Shown: positions 33,818 to 33,834 of the stretch, one piece after another | Layout of the letters: every line of letters begins with the position of its first letter | Position numbering within the stretch: position 1 is the first letter of the stretch | From: Synechococcus sp. CS-1328 | GTDB lineage: Bacteria > Cyanobacteriota > Cyanobacteriia > PCC-6307 > Cyanobiaceae | DNA length: 33,834 bases | Direction: 5' to 3' | Assembly (NCBI RefSeq): GCF_025128095.1 | Contig: NZ_JAHLYT010000069.1 | Span: 1-33,834, forward strand | Position numbers and translations under genes: made by a program | Notes under the pieces: generated by a model | The model's database searches: none | What the model was told of the DNA's origin: nothing | What the model saw: only the letters and a program-made list of their open reading frames with translations

Positions 33818-33834
33818 AATTGTACGTAGCGCAA

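Overview
The window looks like a chromosome segment of a picocyanobacterium of the Synechococcus/Cyanobium group. It is visibly GC-rich. It carries a high-light-inducible (Hli) protein, a PaO-type Rieske oxygenase, a short glycine-rich RRM protein, DUF3122, DUF4079 and ClpC, and the gene order lysA-cdaA-uppS-bioB-trhO next to rimI-clpC, which I know from that group. The species assignment is inference.

Layout. Positions 1-2050 are an accessory block on the minus strand. It holds the edge of a possible IS66-type transposase, a Phd/PIN toxin-antitoxin pair in which both genes are broken, and an apparently intact ParD-like antitoxin plus zeta-like kinase toxin with a palindromic operator candidate. 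Positions 2182-9725 are a long minus-strand run: lysA, cdaA (c-di-AMP synthase), uppS, bioB, trhO, a DUF6880 protein and a GST-DUF952 fusion. rimI and clpC follow on the plus strand, and clpC ends in a strong terminator. Positions 13190-15664 hold the Rieske oxygenase and a coiled-coil, zinc-ribbon membrane protein. Positions 16001-16940 hold a gene of unknown family broken by five frameshifts. Positions 17121-19761 encode a three-gene ABC-2 exporter. Positions 19922-23328 carry small cyanobacterial proteins, the Hli gene and the RRM protein. Positions 23502-25428 carry a transglutaminase-like protein, a small membrane protein and pdxH. Positions 25477-28565 are an overlapping sulfur-handling operon: persulfide dioxygenase-rhodanese, rhodanese-DUF2892, TauE exporter and OsmC-like protein. 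Positions 28715-30699 carry DUF3122, DUF4079 and DUF6629 proteins. Positions 30821-33834 are a second accessory block: the N-terminal stub of one type I methylase, a phytochelatin-synthase-like protease whose start codon is unclear, a full HsdM of another type, and an HsdS cut off after about 11 codons.

How the genes work together. The lysA/cdaA/uppS group joins peptidoglycan precursor supply with c-di-AMP signalling. The sulfur operon can oxidise persulfide sulfur, move sulfane sulfur and export sulfite. The two ends of the window are defence or plasticity zones with decaying modules.

The most unusual signal is a recurring pattern of short tandem repeats with a period of 15 or 16 nt that overlap or begin at stop codons. 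It is clear at five unrelated genes (stops near 13190, 20932, 23502, 25477 and 29224) and weaker at three more (6663, 14567 and, inside the coding region, 22856-22900). I know of no described system that explains it.
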